Source: DATJGR01 sp032124855 (GTDB lineage: Bacteria; Pseudomonadota; Gammaproteobacteria; Pseudomonadales; Azotimanducaceae). From it: DNA of 30,777 nucleotides. Below, one piece after another: positions 19,349 through 26,760 of this stretch. The stretch spans positions 1-30,777 of the forward strand of contig JAQBCT010000422.1 in NCBI GenBank assembly GCA_032124855.1. The letters are read 5' to 3'. The stretch's first letter is position 1, and the number at the start of each line of letters is the position of its first letter. A program made the translations under genes and the position numbers. The notes beneath the pieces are model-generated. The model made no database searches, had not been told where the DNA came from, and worked only from the letters and a program-made list of their open reading frames with translations.

Positions 19349-20182
19349 TTGCTCAGCTACCGCCATTCATTTCACGCCGGCAATCTGGCCGACGTGCTCA
19401 AACACAACGTGCTGATCGCGGTATTGCAGGCTGCAATGAAGAAGACCGCGCCGCTGCTGTACGTCGATACGCACGCCGGCGCGGGATCCTATGCACTCGA
19501 TGTAGCCGATCAGACTGCCGAGCATCATGCCGGCATTGGCGCCTTGCGCGCTGTCAGCGCCGCGGCGCCGCCCGACTGCATCGCACATTACCTGGCGTGC
19601 TGCGGCCTTCGTGAGGCGGATGGCACGCTCATGAAGTACCCGGGTTCGGCAATGATCGCCACCGGATTGCTGCGCGACGACGATCGGATCCGCCTTGCAG
19701 AGCGCCATCCCGCGGACTACGCCTTGCTCGACCAGACGCTCGGATATGACCGGCGCGTGCGCATCGACGCAGGCGATGGCTACGCACTCCTGACATCCGC
19801 GCTTCCGCCCCGGGAGAGGCGCGGGGTGGTGCTGATCGATCCCGCCTATGAGCTCAGCGACGAACCGGTGCGCGTGATCGACGGTCTACACAACGCACTA
19901 TCCCGATTCGGACACGGTGTTTATCTGGTGTGGTATCCCCTGCACGGCAAACACGTCATGGCGGATATGCAGCGCCACTTCCTGCGCCTGCATCCGCCGA
20001 AGACGCTGCGCATGGAAATCCACCCCGGGACCGAGCGTCGCCCCGGCGCAATCGCATCAGGGTTGTGGCTGATCAATCCACCGTATCAGGCACTCGAACC
20101 GCTGCAACGGCTGGCGCACTATCTGCGTACGCATCTCGTCGCCGACGGCTCGGTCACCATCGACTGGCTGGTTCCGGAATGA
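19349..20182 (+). CDS. rlmJ: 23S rRNA (adenine(2030)-N6)-methyltransferase
   Basis: A 277-residue enzyme that methylates N6 of A2030 in 23S rRNA using SAM. The start is TTG at 19349, chosen because it yields MLSYRHSFHAGNLADVLKH, nearly identical to the E. coli RlmJ N-terminus; the upstream ribosome-binding site is weak. Other visible parts: DTHAGAGSY (SAM motif I), the YPGS segment, and the motif-IV region LIDPAYEL with D164 at the same number as in E. coli. E. coli RlmJ has DPPY there; here the second proline is alanine (A166). The C-terminal INPPYQALEPL and WLVPE ending also match the family. The gene is divergent from gdhB and convergent with paaE, ending 13 bases before the paaE stop. Confidence 0.93.
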   Translation: MLSYRHSFHAGNLADVLKHNVLIAVLQAAMKKTAPLLYVDTHAGAGSYALDVADQTAEHHAGIGALRAVSAAAPPDCIAHYLACCGLREADGTLMKYPGSAMIATGLLRDDDRIRLAERHPADYALLDQTLGYDRRVRIDAGDGYALLTSALPPRERRGVVLIDPAYELSDEPVRVIDGLHNALSRFGHGVYLVWYPLHGKHVMADMQRHFLRLHPPKTLRMEIHPGTERRPGAIASGLWLINPPYQALEPLQRLAHYLRTHLVADGSVTIDWLVPE

Positions 20183-20195
20183 GTGACGATGAACT

Positions 20196-21278
20196 TCACA
20201 CGGCGTCGTAGTCGATGACGACCCGTTCGGTCACCGGATGCGCCTGGCAGGTGAGCACATAGCCTGCCGCCACTTCAGCGTCGGTCAACGCGTGATTGAT
20301 ATCCATTTCCACTTCGCCCTCGATCAGGCGGGCCTTGCAGGTGGCGCACACACCACCCTTGCACGAGAACGGCGCTTCGAGTCCGGCGGCACGCGCCTCG
20401 TCGAGAATGTTGGCGCCGTCGCGCGCGACCTCAAAGCTGGTTTCGCGCCCCGCAAGGCGCACCCGCACCTGCGCCGACGTGCCGCCGAACCGCGCGGCGC
20501 GGGCATGATGCTTTTCGACCACCGCGCGCGCGTCCTGCGCCGAGGCATGAAACAGTTCGTAGTGAATATGGCTCTCCGCAATGCCTTCGCTGCGCAGACC
20601 GCGGGCCACCTCGGAAACCATTGCCTGCGGCCCGCACAGAAAGAATTCGTCGTATGCACGGATCCGGATCAGCGCGCGATTGAGTTGCGCGCCCTTACGG
20701 TTGTCGATTCGCCCGTTGAGAATCGCGGCATCCTGCTGCTCGCGGGTCATGACGTTGAGCCACTGCAGGCGATCGAGGTAAGCATTCTTCAATGCCCCCA
20801 GCTCGTCGCGAAACATCATTGTCGACGTGCGCTGATTGCCGAACAGCAATGTCACGCGGCTGAGTGGTTCCCCGCGCAATACCGTTTTGATGATCGAGAT
20901 GACGGGTGTGATGCCGCTGCCGGCTGCGATGCACAGATATGCGCGCGACCGCTGCGGTTGCAGCGGGAGGGTGAACTCACCGGCCGGCGCGGCCACTTCC
21001 ACGGTGACACCCGCCCGAAAGTTGGCGTGCGCATAGCTCGACATGCGCCCGCCTTCGATACGCTTGATCGCTATCGCCAGCTTGGCCTCGTCTGGCGCGC
21101 AGGTGATCGAGTAGCTGCGCTGCAGCGCCTCACCATCGACCATCGCACGCAGCGTCACGTACTGTCCGTGCTGAAAGTTGAACCGCGCGCGCCACTCCGC
21201 AGGGACCGCAAATTCCACGGCGATGGCCTGCGCGGTCAGCGGTTGCGTAGCAGCAATGGTCAGGGGATAGAACCGCAT
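20196..21278 (-). CDS. paaE: Phenylacetyl-CoA epoxidase, reductase subunit PaaE
   Basis: A 360-residue NADPH-dependent oxidoreductase that passes electrons to the PaaA di-iron site. Order: a ferredoxin-reductase FAD domain with RSYSI (FAD site), an NAD(P) domain with GSGITPVISI and the FFLCGPQAM segment, then a C-terminal plant-type 2Fe-2S ferredoxin with C306-x4-C311-x2-C314 and a last cysteine in VLTCQAHP. The ATG at 21278 overlaps the paaD stop by one base (TGATG), which decides the start; the frame stays open upstream, but that region is paaD in another frame. It is the last gene of the paaABCDE operon and converges with rlmJ. Confidence 0.96.
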   Translation of the reverse strand: MRFYPLTIAATQPLTAQAIAVEFAVPAEWRARFNFQHGQYVTLRAMVDGEALQRSYSITCAPDEAKLAIAIKRIEGGRMSSYAHANFRAGVTVEVAAPAGEFTLPLQPQRSRAYLCIAAGSGITPVISIIKTVLRGEPLSRVTLLFGNQRTSTMMFRDELGALKNAYLDRLQWLNVMTREQQDAAILNGRIDNRKGAQLNRALIRIRAYDEFFLCGPQAMVSEVARGLRSEGIAESHIHYELFHASAQDARAVVEKHHARAARFGGTSAQVRVRLAGRETSFEVARDGANILDEARAAGLEAPFSCKGGVCATCKARLIEGEVEMDINHALTDAEVAAGYVLTCQAHPVTERVVIDYDAV

Positions 21279-21802
21279 CAGATGGATTTGAAATAGTCGA
21301 ACGGCTCCGCACATTCGCCGCATCGATACAGCGCTTTGCAGGCGGTCGCGCCGAACTCGGAAACGACGTGCGTATCGGTTGAGCCGCACTGCGGACACTG
21401 CACAGCGGCCGCGGAGAGCACCGGCGGTGCCACCCCGTAGGCACGCAGGGCCTGTCGCGCCACGCCCGACAACCAGTCTGTGGTCCATGCCGGGGCCAGC
21501 TGCACATCGATACGAATGCAGGCGTGGCCCGCGTCGCGCAACGCCGCGCGGATATCCTGCTGCATCGCCTCGAATGCCGGGCAGCCGCTGTAGGTGGGTG
21601 TCAACACCACCACCACCGTCGGGCCTTGCAATCGGACATCCTGCAGAACTCCGATCTCCCAGAGGCTCAACACGGGCACTTCGGGATCGGTTACGCCATC
21701 CAGACAGTTCCACAAGGCGGCGTGCGTCGGATCATCACGCCGGGCGCGCCGACGCGCATACGCTGGCGATTCCAGCGGGATGACGCCCGCGCCCGTCACC
21801 AT
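21278..21802 (-). CDS. paaD: Phenylacetate degradation protein PaaD (iron-sulfur assembly type)
   Basis: A 174-residue protein thought to help assemble or mature the metal centres of the phenylacetyl-CoA epoxidase. An N-terminal MIP18/DUF59 domain shows DPEVPVLSLWEIGVLQDV and TPTYSGCPA, then AWTTDWL. A C-terminal zinc-ribbon-like segment follows with CPQC, ACKALYRCGEC and the family ending FDYFK-x-I, all close to E. coli PaaD. The ATG at 21802 overlaps the paaC stop by 7 bases. The one-base TGATG junction with paaE means tight translational coupling. Function is by family; the exact client cluster is not visible in the sequence. Confidence 0.94.
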   Translation of the reverse strand: MVTGAGVIPLESPAYARRRARRDDPTHAALWNCLDGVTDPEVPVLSLWEIGVLQDVRLQGPTVVVVLTPTYSGCPAFEAMQQDIRAALRDAGHACIRIDVQLAPAWTTDWLSGVARQALRAYGVAPPVLSAAAVQCPQCGSTDTHVVSEFGATACKALYRCGECAEPFDYFKSI

Positions 21803-22560
21803 TGCGCTCCCGGGTAAGCGCGCTGCAGGAACTGCATTTGCGCCAGCAGCGGAGCGAGGTGTTCGGAGTGCAACCCATCGCGGCCGCCGGTGATACGCCA
21901 CGTGGTTTTCGGAGTGACGAGGGTCGCCTGCGCGAATGTCTGTTGCACGTCGGCGCGCCACGCATCCGCAAACGCCGCGCGATCGGGCACCAGGCCCGCC
22001 GAGATCAGGCGCGTTTCGCAGGCCGCGGGTTCGAATAGTTCAGCGGTATAACCCCACAGCGCATCCGCCGCGCGCTGCGTCCGGCCATGACTTTCCTGCG
22101 TGCCATCGCCTAACCGCAGCATCCAGTCGCGACTGCGGCGGACGTGGTATGCGCATTCCTTGACCGCCTTGGCCGCAACTGCCGCCAATCCGGCCTCGGC
22201 TCCGGCGGCCAACGCGACGAAGTACCTCGCGTTAAAGGCGTCCACCAGAAACTGTCGCACCATCGTGAAAGCGAAATCGCCGCGCGGCAGTTCGTTGATC
22301 AGCAGATTGGTGTAGGCGCGGCCATCACGCAGGAAGGCGATGGCGTCTTCGCTTCGGCCGTCACCGGCTAGCGTGCACGCATGCGCGTACAGCAGTCGCG
22401 CGCGGCCGATATGATCCAGTGCCACATTGGCGAGCGCCAACTCCTCTTCCAGCGATGGGGCGCAGCTTACCCACTCCGCAATCCGCTGGCCGAGAATCAA
22501 CGCATCGTCAGCCAGCGCGATGCTGAAGGAGATCACATCATCGCGGCGGGGATCGTCCAT
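21796..22560 (-). CDS. paaC: Phenylacetyl-CoA epoxidase, subunit PaaC
   Basis: A 254-residue ferritin-fold structural subunit that pairs with PaaA to form the (PaaAC)2 core of the ring epoxidase. Family blocks are clear: LADDALILGQRIAEWV near the start, LANVALDHIGRAR, a central helical region with AAKAVKECAYHVRRSRDWMLRLG split over two helices, and the ending around FLQRAYPGAQW. PaaC is known to lack a working metal site and serves as the partner of PaaA. The ATG overlaps the paaB stop by one base (TGATG). Length and order fit E. coli PaaC (248 residues). Confidence 0.95.
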   Translation of the reverse strand: MDDPRRDDVISFSIALADDALILGQRIAEWVSCAPSLEEELALANVALDHIGRARLLYAHACTLAGDGRSEDAIAFLRDGRAYTNLLINELPRGDFAFTMVRQFLVDAFNARYFVALAAGAEAGLAAVAAKAVKECAYHVRRSRDWMLRLGDGTQESHGRTQRAADALWGYTAELFEPAACETRLISAGLVPDRAAFADAWRADVQQTFAQATLVTPKTTWRITGGRDGLHSEHLAPLLAQMQFLQRAYPGAQW

Positions 22561-22847
22561 CAGAGATTTTTGACCTCGTCAGGCACGCGATAGAACGTGG
22601 CGTGGCGATAGGGCTTGTCGTCCGAGGGATCGAAAAAGCTCGCAGCATCGCTCTCCTGGGATGCAACGATATCGCTCGACCGAACCACCCAGATGCTCAC
22701 GCCCTCGCCGCGTCGCGTGTAGGTATCACGCGCATATTCGAGCGCCTGCTCGGCATCCTGCGCATGCAGGCTGCCCACATGGTGATGATCGAGGCCGCGT
22801 TTGGAGCGAATGAATACCTCATACAACGGCATCGCCGACTCGGTCAC
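22560..22847 (-). CDS. paaB: Phenylacetyl-CoA epoxidase, subunit PaaB
   Basis: A 95-residue small subunit, the same length as E. coli PaaB, that bridges PaaAC heterodimers. It is recognised by PLYEVFIRSKRGLDHHHVGS near the start and by RRGEGVSIWVV in the middle. I chose the GTG at 22847 because it overlaps the paaA stop by 4 bases (GTGA) and gives the family length. The longer open frame, to 22997, lies inside paaA and is not credible. An ATG five codons inside (MPLYEVF) is an alternative start. Confidence 0.94.
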   Translation of the reverse strand: MTESAMPLYEVFIRSKRGLDHHHVGSLHAQDAEQALEYARDTYTRRGEGVSIWVVRSSDIVASQESDAASFFDPSDDKPYRHATFYRVPDEVKNL

Positions 22848-23794
22848 GACTCGGCCCTCTCGGTGGCTCTCTTCTGCTGGTATGCCTGTTGCGCCGCGCG
22901 CACCCAGGCGCCGTCGTTGGCGGCGTCGACGTGATGCTGCAGCCGCTGCCGGTTGCACGGCCCATCGCCCGCGACAACCCGCGAGAATTCGTCCCAATCG
23001 ATCGGTCCCGTCAGGTAGTGCTGAGATGCCTCATCCCAGCGCAGCGCCGGATCTGGAATGCCAAGCTGCAGAAACTCGGCCTGCGGCACGGTCTGGTCGA
23101 TGAATTTCTGACGCAGTTCGTCATTGGCCTGGCGCTTGATCTTCCATCGCATCGACTGCGCCGAATGCGCAGACGCCGCATCGTGCGGACCGAACATCAT
23201 CAACGTCGGCCACCACCAGCGATTGACGGCATCCTGTGCCATGGCGCGCTGCTCGGCGCTGCCGCGCGCCAGCGCCAGCATGATCTCGAAACCCTGGCGC
23301 TGGTGAAAACTCTCCTCCTTGCAGATGCGCACCATCGCCCGCGCATAGGGCCCGTACGAGGTTCGTTGCAGCGAGATCTGATTCACGATGGCCGCACCAT
23401 CCACCAGCCAGCCGATGGCGCCTACGTCAGCCCAGGTGAGCGACGGATAGTTGAAGATGGATGCGTACTTCGCGCGTCCCTCGTGCAGCGCGTCAATCAA
23501 CGCTTCGCGGGTGACATTCAGCGTTTCCGTGGCGCTGTAGAGATATAGTCCGTGGCCTGCTTCGTCCTGCACCTTGGCCAGCAGAATGGCCTTACGGTGC
23601 AGCGTGGGCGCGCGGCTGATCCAGTTGCCTTCCGGCTGCATGCCGATGACCTCGGAGTTGGCATGCTGGGACATCTGGCGGACGAGATTGGCGCGATACG
23701 CGGCGGGCATCCAATCCTTCGGTTCGATGCGTTCATCGCCCGCGATCAGCGCATCGAAGCGCGACTGCTGCTCATCGTCGATATCCGGCGGCAT
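22844..23794 (-). CDS. paaA: Phenylacetyl-CoA epoxidase, catalytic subunit PaaA
   Basis: A 316-residue di-iron oxygenase subunit that epoxidises the ring of phenylacetyl-CoA, the first committed step after CoA activation. Ferritin-like metal ligands are visible as two E-x-x-H motifs: E78-A-G-H81 in VQDEAGHGLY and E161-S-F-H164 in KEESFHQRQ. Other family parts are MQPEGNWISRAP and NRWWWPTLMMFGP. The ATG at 23794 follows GGAAG at a suitable distance. A GTG 14 codons upstream stays in frame but has no better site. It is the first gene of paaABCDE; the ligase paaK, the isomerase paaG, the ring-opening paaZ and a paaR/paaX regulator are not in this window. Confidence 0.96.
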   Translation of the reverse strand: MPPDIDDEQQSRFDALIAGDERIEPKDWMPAAYRANLVRQMSQHANSEVIGMQPEGNWISRAPTLHRKAILLAKVQDEAGHGLYLYSATETLNVTREALIDALHEGRAKYASIFNYPSLTWADVGAIGWLVDGAAIVNQISLQRTSYGPYARAMVRICKEESFHQRQGFEIMLALARGSAEQRAMAQDAVNRWWWPTLMMFGPHDAASAHSAQSMRWKIKRQANDELRQKFIDQTVPQAEFLQLGIPDPALRWDEASQHYLTGPIDWDEFSRVVAGDGPCNRQRLQHHVDAANDGAWVRAAQQAYQQKRATERAES

Positions 23795-23820
23795 GGTGGT
23801 TCTTCCAATGTGGCACGCGG

Positions 23821-23849
23821 AATCTGACCAACGCACCGGCGCAAGTCAA
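23821..23849 (-). promoter_or_regulatory. Possible sigma70 promoter of paaABCDE
   Basis: On the minus strand TTGACT (5 of 6; 23844-23849) is followed after exactly 17 bases by CAGATT (3 of 6; 23821-23826), which would place the start about 20 bases before the paaA ATG. The weak -10 makes this tentative; no clear operator palindrome is seen. Confidence 0.3.
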
Positions 23850-23920
23850 CGAGCCGCGTAGACGGTTGTCGCCCTACCTGAGCTGCGGCATCCTCCTTCG
23901 CACCCACTGCGAGACGCGTC

Positions 23921-24322
23921 ATGGCAAAACTGTACCGCGTGATTCTGCCTGTATCGGATATCGAAGCCGCTGCGCGTTTCTACGGTGCCGTACTCGGCAT
24001 GGCAGGCACCCGCGTCTCACCGGGCCGACACTATTTCGATTGTGAAGGCACCATTCTCGCGTGCTATGACCCGGCTGCCGATGGCGACCGGCAGCCCGCA
24101 ATGCCGAATCCGGACCACATTTATCTCGCGGTAGACGATCTCGAAGAGACGTATCGAAAGTGTCGTTCAATCAACGCAGCGTTCCTGCCAGGTAACATGG
24201 ATGGCGGCGCGCCCGCAGGGGCAATTGCTGAACGCCCGTGGGGAGAACGCTCGTTCTATCTGAAAGATCCGTTCGGCAATCCGTTGTGTTTCGTCGATCG
24301 CACCACGGTGTTCACGGGCTGA
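23921..24322 (+). CDS. VOC (glyoxalase/bleomycin-resistance fold) family protein
   Basis: A 133-residue single-domain vicinal-oxygen-chelate protein. It shows the beta-alpha-beta-beta-beta pattern twice: LYRVILPVSDIEAAARFYG at the N-terminus, and DHIYLAVDDLEETY then SFYLKDPFGNPLCFVD at the C-terminus. Likely metal ligands are hard to fix: a His in PDHIYL is clear, and the expected C-terminal Glu is replaced (CFVD), so it may be metal-free or bind differently. Substrate unknown. It is divergent from paaA, sharing a 126-base gap, but a link to phenylacetate is only positional. The ribosome-binding site is weak (GAGAC). The gene appears complete at its C-terminus even though an IS30 remnant begins right after the stop. 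Confidence 0.85.
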   Translation: MAKLYRVILPVSDIEAAARFYGAVLGMAGTRVSPGRHYFDCEGTILACYDPAADGDRQPAMPNPDHIYLAVDDLEETYRKCRSINAAFLPGNMDGGAPAGAIAERPWGERSFYLKDPFGNPLCFVDRTTVFTG

Positions 24323-24324
24323 CG

Positions 24325-24537
24325 AATGTGAAGTTCGACTTCGCGCAGCGCTATCACGCCTGGGAACGCGGAACCAACGAGAACACCAACGGATTGATCC
24401 GACAGTACCTGCCGAAAGGCATGTCGATGGAAAGACTCACACAGCATCGATGCAACACGATCGCAGAAAATCTCAACACCCGACCGAGGAAGCGGCTTGG
24501 CTACAGAACAGCCGATGAACTCTTCAACTCAATCTAG
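24325..24537 (+). pseudogene. IS30-family transposase, C-terminal remnant
   Basis: About 70 residues matching the last part of IS30-type DDE transposases are readable: ERGTNENTNGLIRQYLPKG (its E in NEN is the third catalytic acid), then NLNTRPRKRLGYRTADELF and a stop at 24537. The helix-turn-helix N-terminus and both catalytic aspartates are missing. Recognisable sequence starts within a few bases of the VOC gene stop (24322), so the element was cut there by deletion or partial insertion. The piece cannot be active. Neighbouring genes are unbroken. The name is by motif recognition; the exact IS is not identified. Confidence 0.85.
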
Positions 24538-24539
24538 TC

Positions 24540-24563
24540 AGTGTTGCACTTCAAAGTTGAACC
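24540..24563 (+). repeat. Probable right terminal inverted repeat of the IS30 remnant
   Basis: GTTGCACTTCAAAGTTGAAC begins directly after the transposase stop, the place and style (TTGCACTTCAAA...TTGAA) of IS30-family right ends. No left-end partner is present in the window, so this rests on position and resemblance. Confidence 0.5.
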
Positions 24564-24566
24564 TAG

Positions 24567-24623
24567 AGGGGCTTCAGCCTGTGGGAGGGGCTTCAGCCTG
24601 TGGGAGGGGCTTCAGCCCCGATC
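24567..24623 (+). repeat. Tandem 19-base repeats, two full and one variant copy
   Basis: AGGGGCTTCAGCCTGTGGG occurs twice back to back (24567-24585, 24586-24604). A third copy starts identically for 13 bases and then diverges to CCGATC (24605-24623). The unit is itself one arm of the palindromic element that follows, which suggests slippage or partial duplication of that element. Confidence 0.85.
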
Positions 24624-24668
24624 TTTCTTCGAGGAGCCTGACACACGGATCGGGGCTGAAGCCCCTCC
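24603..24668. repeat. REP-like palindromic element
   Basis: Two 21-base arms form a perfect inverted pair: GGAGGGGCTTCAGCCCCGATC at 24603-24623 and its complement at 24648-24668 (each read to 20 of 21 bases here and completed by the flanking pairing), with a 24-base loop. Each arm also contains an internal GGGGCTtcAGCCCC palindrome. This is the style of REP sequences found many times per genome in xanthomonads and pseudomonads. It lies between the convergent IS remnant and the hydrolase gene and may also slow transcripts from both sides. Confidence 0.75.
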
Positions 24669-24697
24669 TACGAGCCCCTCCCACTCGCCCATCTGAC

Positions 24698-25585
24698 TCA
24701 GGCCCGCAGCGTCACCAGCATCTCGCGCAGCGCCACCACGAAGCGTTCCGGCTGATCGAGAAAGACATGGTGCTGCGCATCGGCAATGGCGACCGCCGGA
24801 AAGCCTGTGGGGATCAGTTCGCGCATGTACTCGAGCGTGCGGGCAGAAAACAGCTCGCTGTCGGCGCCGTAAATTACCCCCAGGCGACAACGCAGTGCTG
24901 CGTATTCATCGGCCAGGCGCTCGGAGCCTTTGAGCGTGTTGGGCAGATCGTCATCGAACTTCCAGGTCCAGCCGCCATCGGCGGGCATCAATGAATTGCG
25001 CGCGATGTGATCGAGGATGTACTGGTTTTCGCAGGGTTGCGGCGGCTGCAGCCGAAAGCGCGCCAGTGCCGTTTCACGATCCGGATACTTTTTCGCGCGG
25101 CCACCCATGGGCGGGCGAACCGGGACCGGCTCATCAGGATGCCGAATCCCCGAGTCCACCAGCAACAGTGCCGCAAACCGGTCCGGAAACAAATTCGCCG
25201 CCTTCACCGCCATGTAGCCGCCGAAGCTGTGCGCCACAACAATGCTGTCGGGGCCGAACTGCAGGGCATCGAGAACCGCTGCGATTTCGCTGGCATAGAC
25301 CGCGGGGTCGTATTCGTAGCGGAAATCCGAATCGCCCATGCCGGTGAGATCCATCGCGGCCACGCGATATTCCGCCGCGAACTGCGGTGCGATGAAGTCC
25401 CACCAGTGTGAATGCGCGTTCATGCCGTGGATGAAAAGCACGCCGGTGCCATTCGAATCGCCCCAGGTGCGGTACACCACGTCGCATTCGTCCACCTCGA
25501 CGCGATGTTCCTGTGCCTCGGTCTCCACCGCCGTCCAGAACCAGTCTGGCGCGGATGCATTCGACGGGCGATCCCAGCGAGCCAT
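24698..25585 (-). CDS. Alpha/beta hydrolase family protein
   Basis: A 295-residue alpha/beta-hydrolase fold protein with no signal peptide. Visible: the oxyanion strand VLFIHGMNAHSHWWD, the nucleophile elbow A-H-S-F-G-G (S120; alanine replaces the first glycine of GxSxG), a probable acid D242 in IYGADSEL, and the catalytic histidine in DAQHHVFLDQP (H272 or H273). Substrate unknown; an ester, a thioester or a C-C bond (MhpC-like) are all open. The ATG lies 8 bases after the stop of the acyl-CoA dehydrogenase small subunit and uses AAGG that overlaps that stop, so it is the last gene of that operon and probably acts on a product of the same pathway. Confidence 0.88.
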   Translation of the reverse strand: MARWDRPSNASAPDWFWTAVETEAQEHRVEVDECDVVYRTWGDSNGTGVLFIHGMNAHSHWWDFIAPQFAAEYRVAAMDLTGMGDSDFRYEYDPAVYASEIAAVLDALQFGPDSIVVAHSFGGYMAVKAANLFPDRFAALLLVDSGIRHPDEPVPVRPPMGGRAKKYPDRETALARFRLQPPQPCENQYILDHIARNSLMPADGGWTWKFDDDLPNTLKGSERLADEYAALRCRLGVIYGADSELFSARTLEYMRELIPTGFPAVAIADAQHHVFLDQPERFVVALREMLVTLRA

Positions 25586-25593
25586 AGGTAACC

Positions 25594-26724
25594 TTACAAC
25601 GCGCCGAAGCGCTTCAAATGGAAATCAACGTTGCCGAACATTGTGTCGATCATCGTGAGGCGTTTGAAGTAATGGCCGATGCTCAATTCTTCTGTCATCC
25701 CCATGCCGCCGTGCAGCTGCACCGCCTGCTGGCCGACGAAGCGACCGGACTTGCCCACCTGCACTTTGAATGCCGACACGGCCTTCTGCGCCTGCGGCGT
25801 ATAGCCTTCGGCCAGCCGCATGGCGGCCATGAACATCATCGACTTAGACTGTTCGTACTCCATGAACATATCCACCATGCGGTGCTGCAGCACCTGGAAC
25901 TTGCCGATGGGCTGGCCAAACTGTTCACGCGTCTTGCAATACTCAACCGTCGCCTTGTATGCCACTTCCATGCAGCCCACGGCTTCGGCGCCGATGGCCA
26001 TGGTCGCGTGATCCACGGCCTGCTGAATGACGTCGTAACCCTTGCCGACCCGTCCCAGCACCGCGCTCTTTTCGACGCTGACGTTCTCCAGGTACACCTC
26101 AGAGGCGCGCAGCGCATCCACGGTGGGATAGTCGCGGCGCGTCACGCCCGGCGCATTGGCGTCCACGAGGAAGAGCGTGATACCGGTGGTTTTGCGCTGC
26201 GCACCTGAGGTGCGCGCAGATACCACCAACAGATTTGCGTTGGGGCCGTTGAGCACCACCGCCTTGTGACCGTTTAGCACATAACCGGTGCCGCTCTTCG
26301 TCGCCGTCGTGGTGAGATCCGCCAGATTGAACCGGCCCTGGGGTTCAGCGTAGGCGAACGCACCCTGCAACGTACCGGCGATGATCGGTGCCAGATATTT
26401 TTCTTTCTGCGCAGTCTTGCCCACGGCGGCCAGCATGCCGCCCACCAGCACGACGCTCGACACGAACGGTTCCAGCACGAGGGCGCGGCCGAACTGTTCC
26501 ATGATCAACATGGTTTCGATGGGGCCGCCGCCGAATCCGCCGTCCTTTTCCGCGAACGGCACGCCCAGCCAGCCCAGCTCCGCAAACGTGTGCCAGTTTT
26601 TTTCGCCGAAACCACGTTCCGTCTTCACCAGCTTCTGGCGCGCCGCGAATGAATACTCCTGCTGCACGTAGCGCTCGACGCTATCCTTCAGCAGCCCCTG
26701 CTCGTCTGAAAACGAAAAATCCAT
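25594..26724 (-). CDS. Acyl-CoA dehydrogenase, small subunit (PimD-like)
   Basis: A 376-residue flavoprotein of the acyl-CoA dehydrogenase fold. The N-terminus MDFSFSDEQGLLKDSVERYV and the GGFGGGPIETMLIMEQFGRALVLEP region (split by a short gap) resemble the small subunit of pimeloyl-CoA dehydrogenase (PimD), which works as a partner of a large subunit. The C-terminal half has CKTREQFGQPIGKFQ and LHGGMGMTEE, the family's FAD/CoA region. Unlike its neighbour it lacks the GGSNEIQ ending. Such paired subunits desaturate dicarboxylic, branched or steroid-side-chain acyl-CoAs. It lies 36 bases downstream of the large subunit gene and 8 bases before the hydrolase. The Pim-like call is from memory of the family, not a search. 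Confidence 0.88.
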   Translation of the reverse strand: MDFSFSDEQGLLKDSVERYVQQEYSFAARQKLVKTERGFGEKNWHTFAELGWLGVPFAEKDGGFGGGPIETMLIMEQFGRALVLEPFVSSVVLVGGMLAAVGKTAQKEKYLAPIIAGTLQGAFAYAEPQGRFNLADLTTTATKSGTGYVLNGHKAVVLNGPNANLLVVSARTSGAQRKTTGITLFLVDANAPGVTRRDYPTVDALRASEVYLENVSVEKSAVLGRVGKGYDVIQQAVDHATMAIGAEAVGCMEVAYKATVEYCKTREQFGQPIGKFQVLQHRMVDMFMEYEQSKSMMFMAAMRLAEGYTPQAQKAVSAFKVQVGKSGRFVGQQAVQLHGGMGMTEELSIGHYFKRLTMIDTMFGNVDFHLKRFGAL

Positions 26725-26760
26725 GGTTTACCCGCCCGTGATAAATGACTCAGCGCCGAG

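Noticed and set aside
24238..24324. In-frame upstream extension of the IS30 transposase fragment
   Set aside because: Those codons lie inside the VOC gene in another frame and do not resemble a transposase; the recognisable transposase begins only after the VOC stop.
24567..24623. CRISPR-like tandem repeats
   Set aside because: The 19-base units are directly adjacent with no spacers, only two and a half copies exist, and they are arms of a palindrome. No cas genes are present.
24603..24668. Strong bidirectional intrinsic terminator
   Set aside because: The stem is long, but the loop is 24 bases and no T-run follows on either strand. A REP-type element explains it better.
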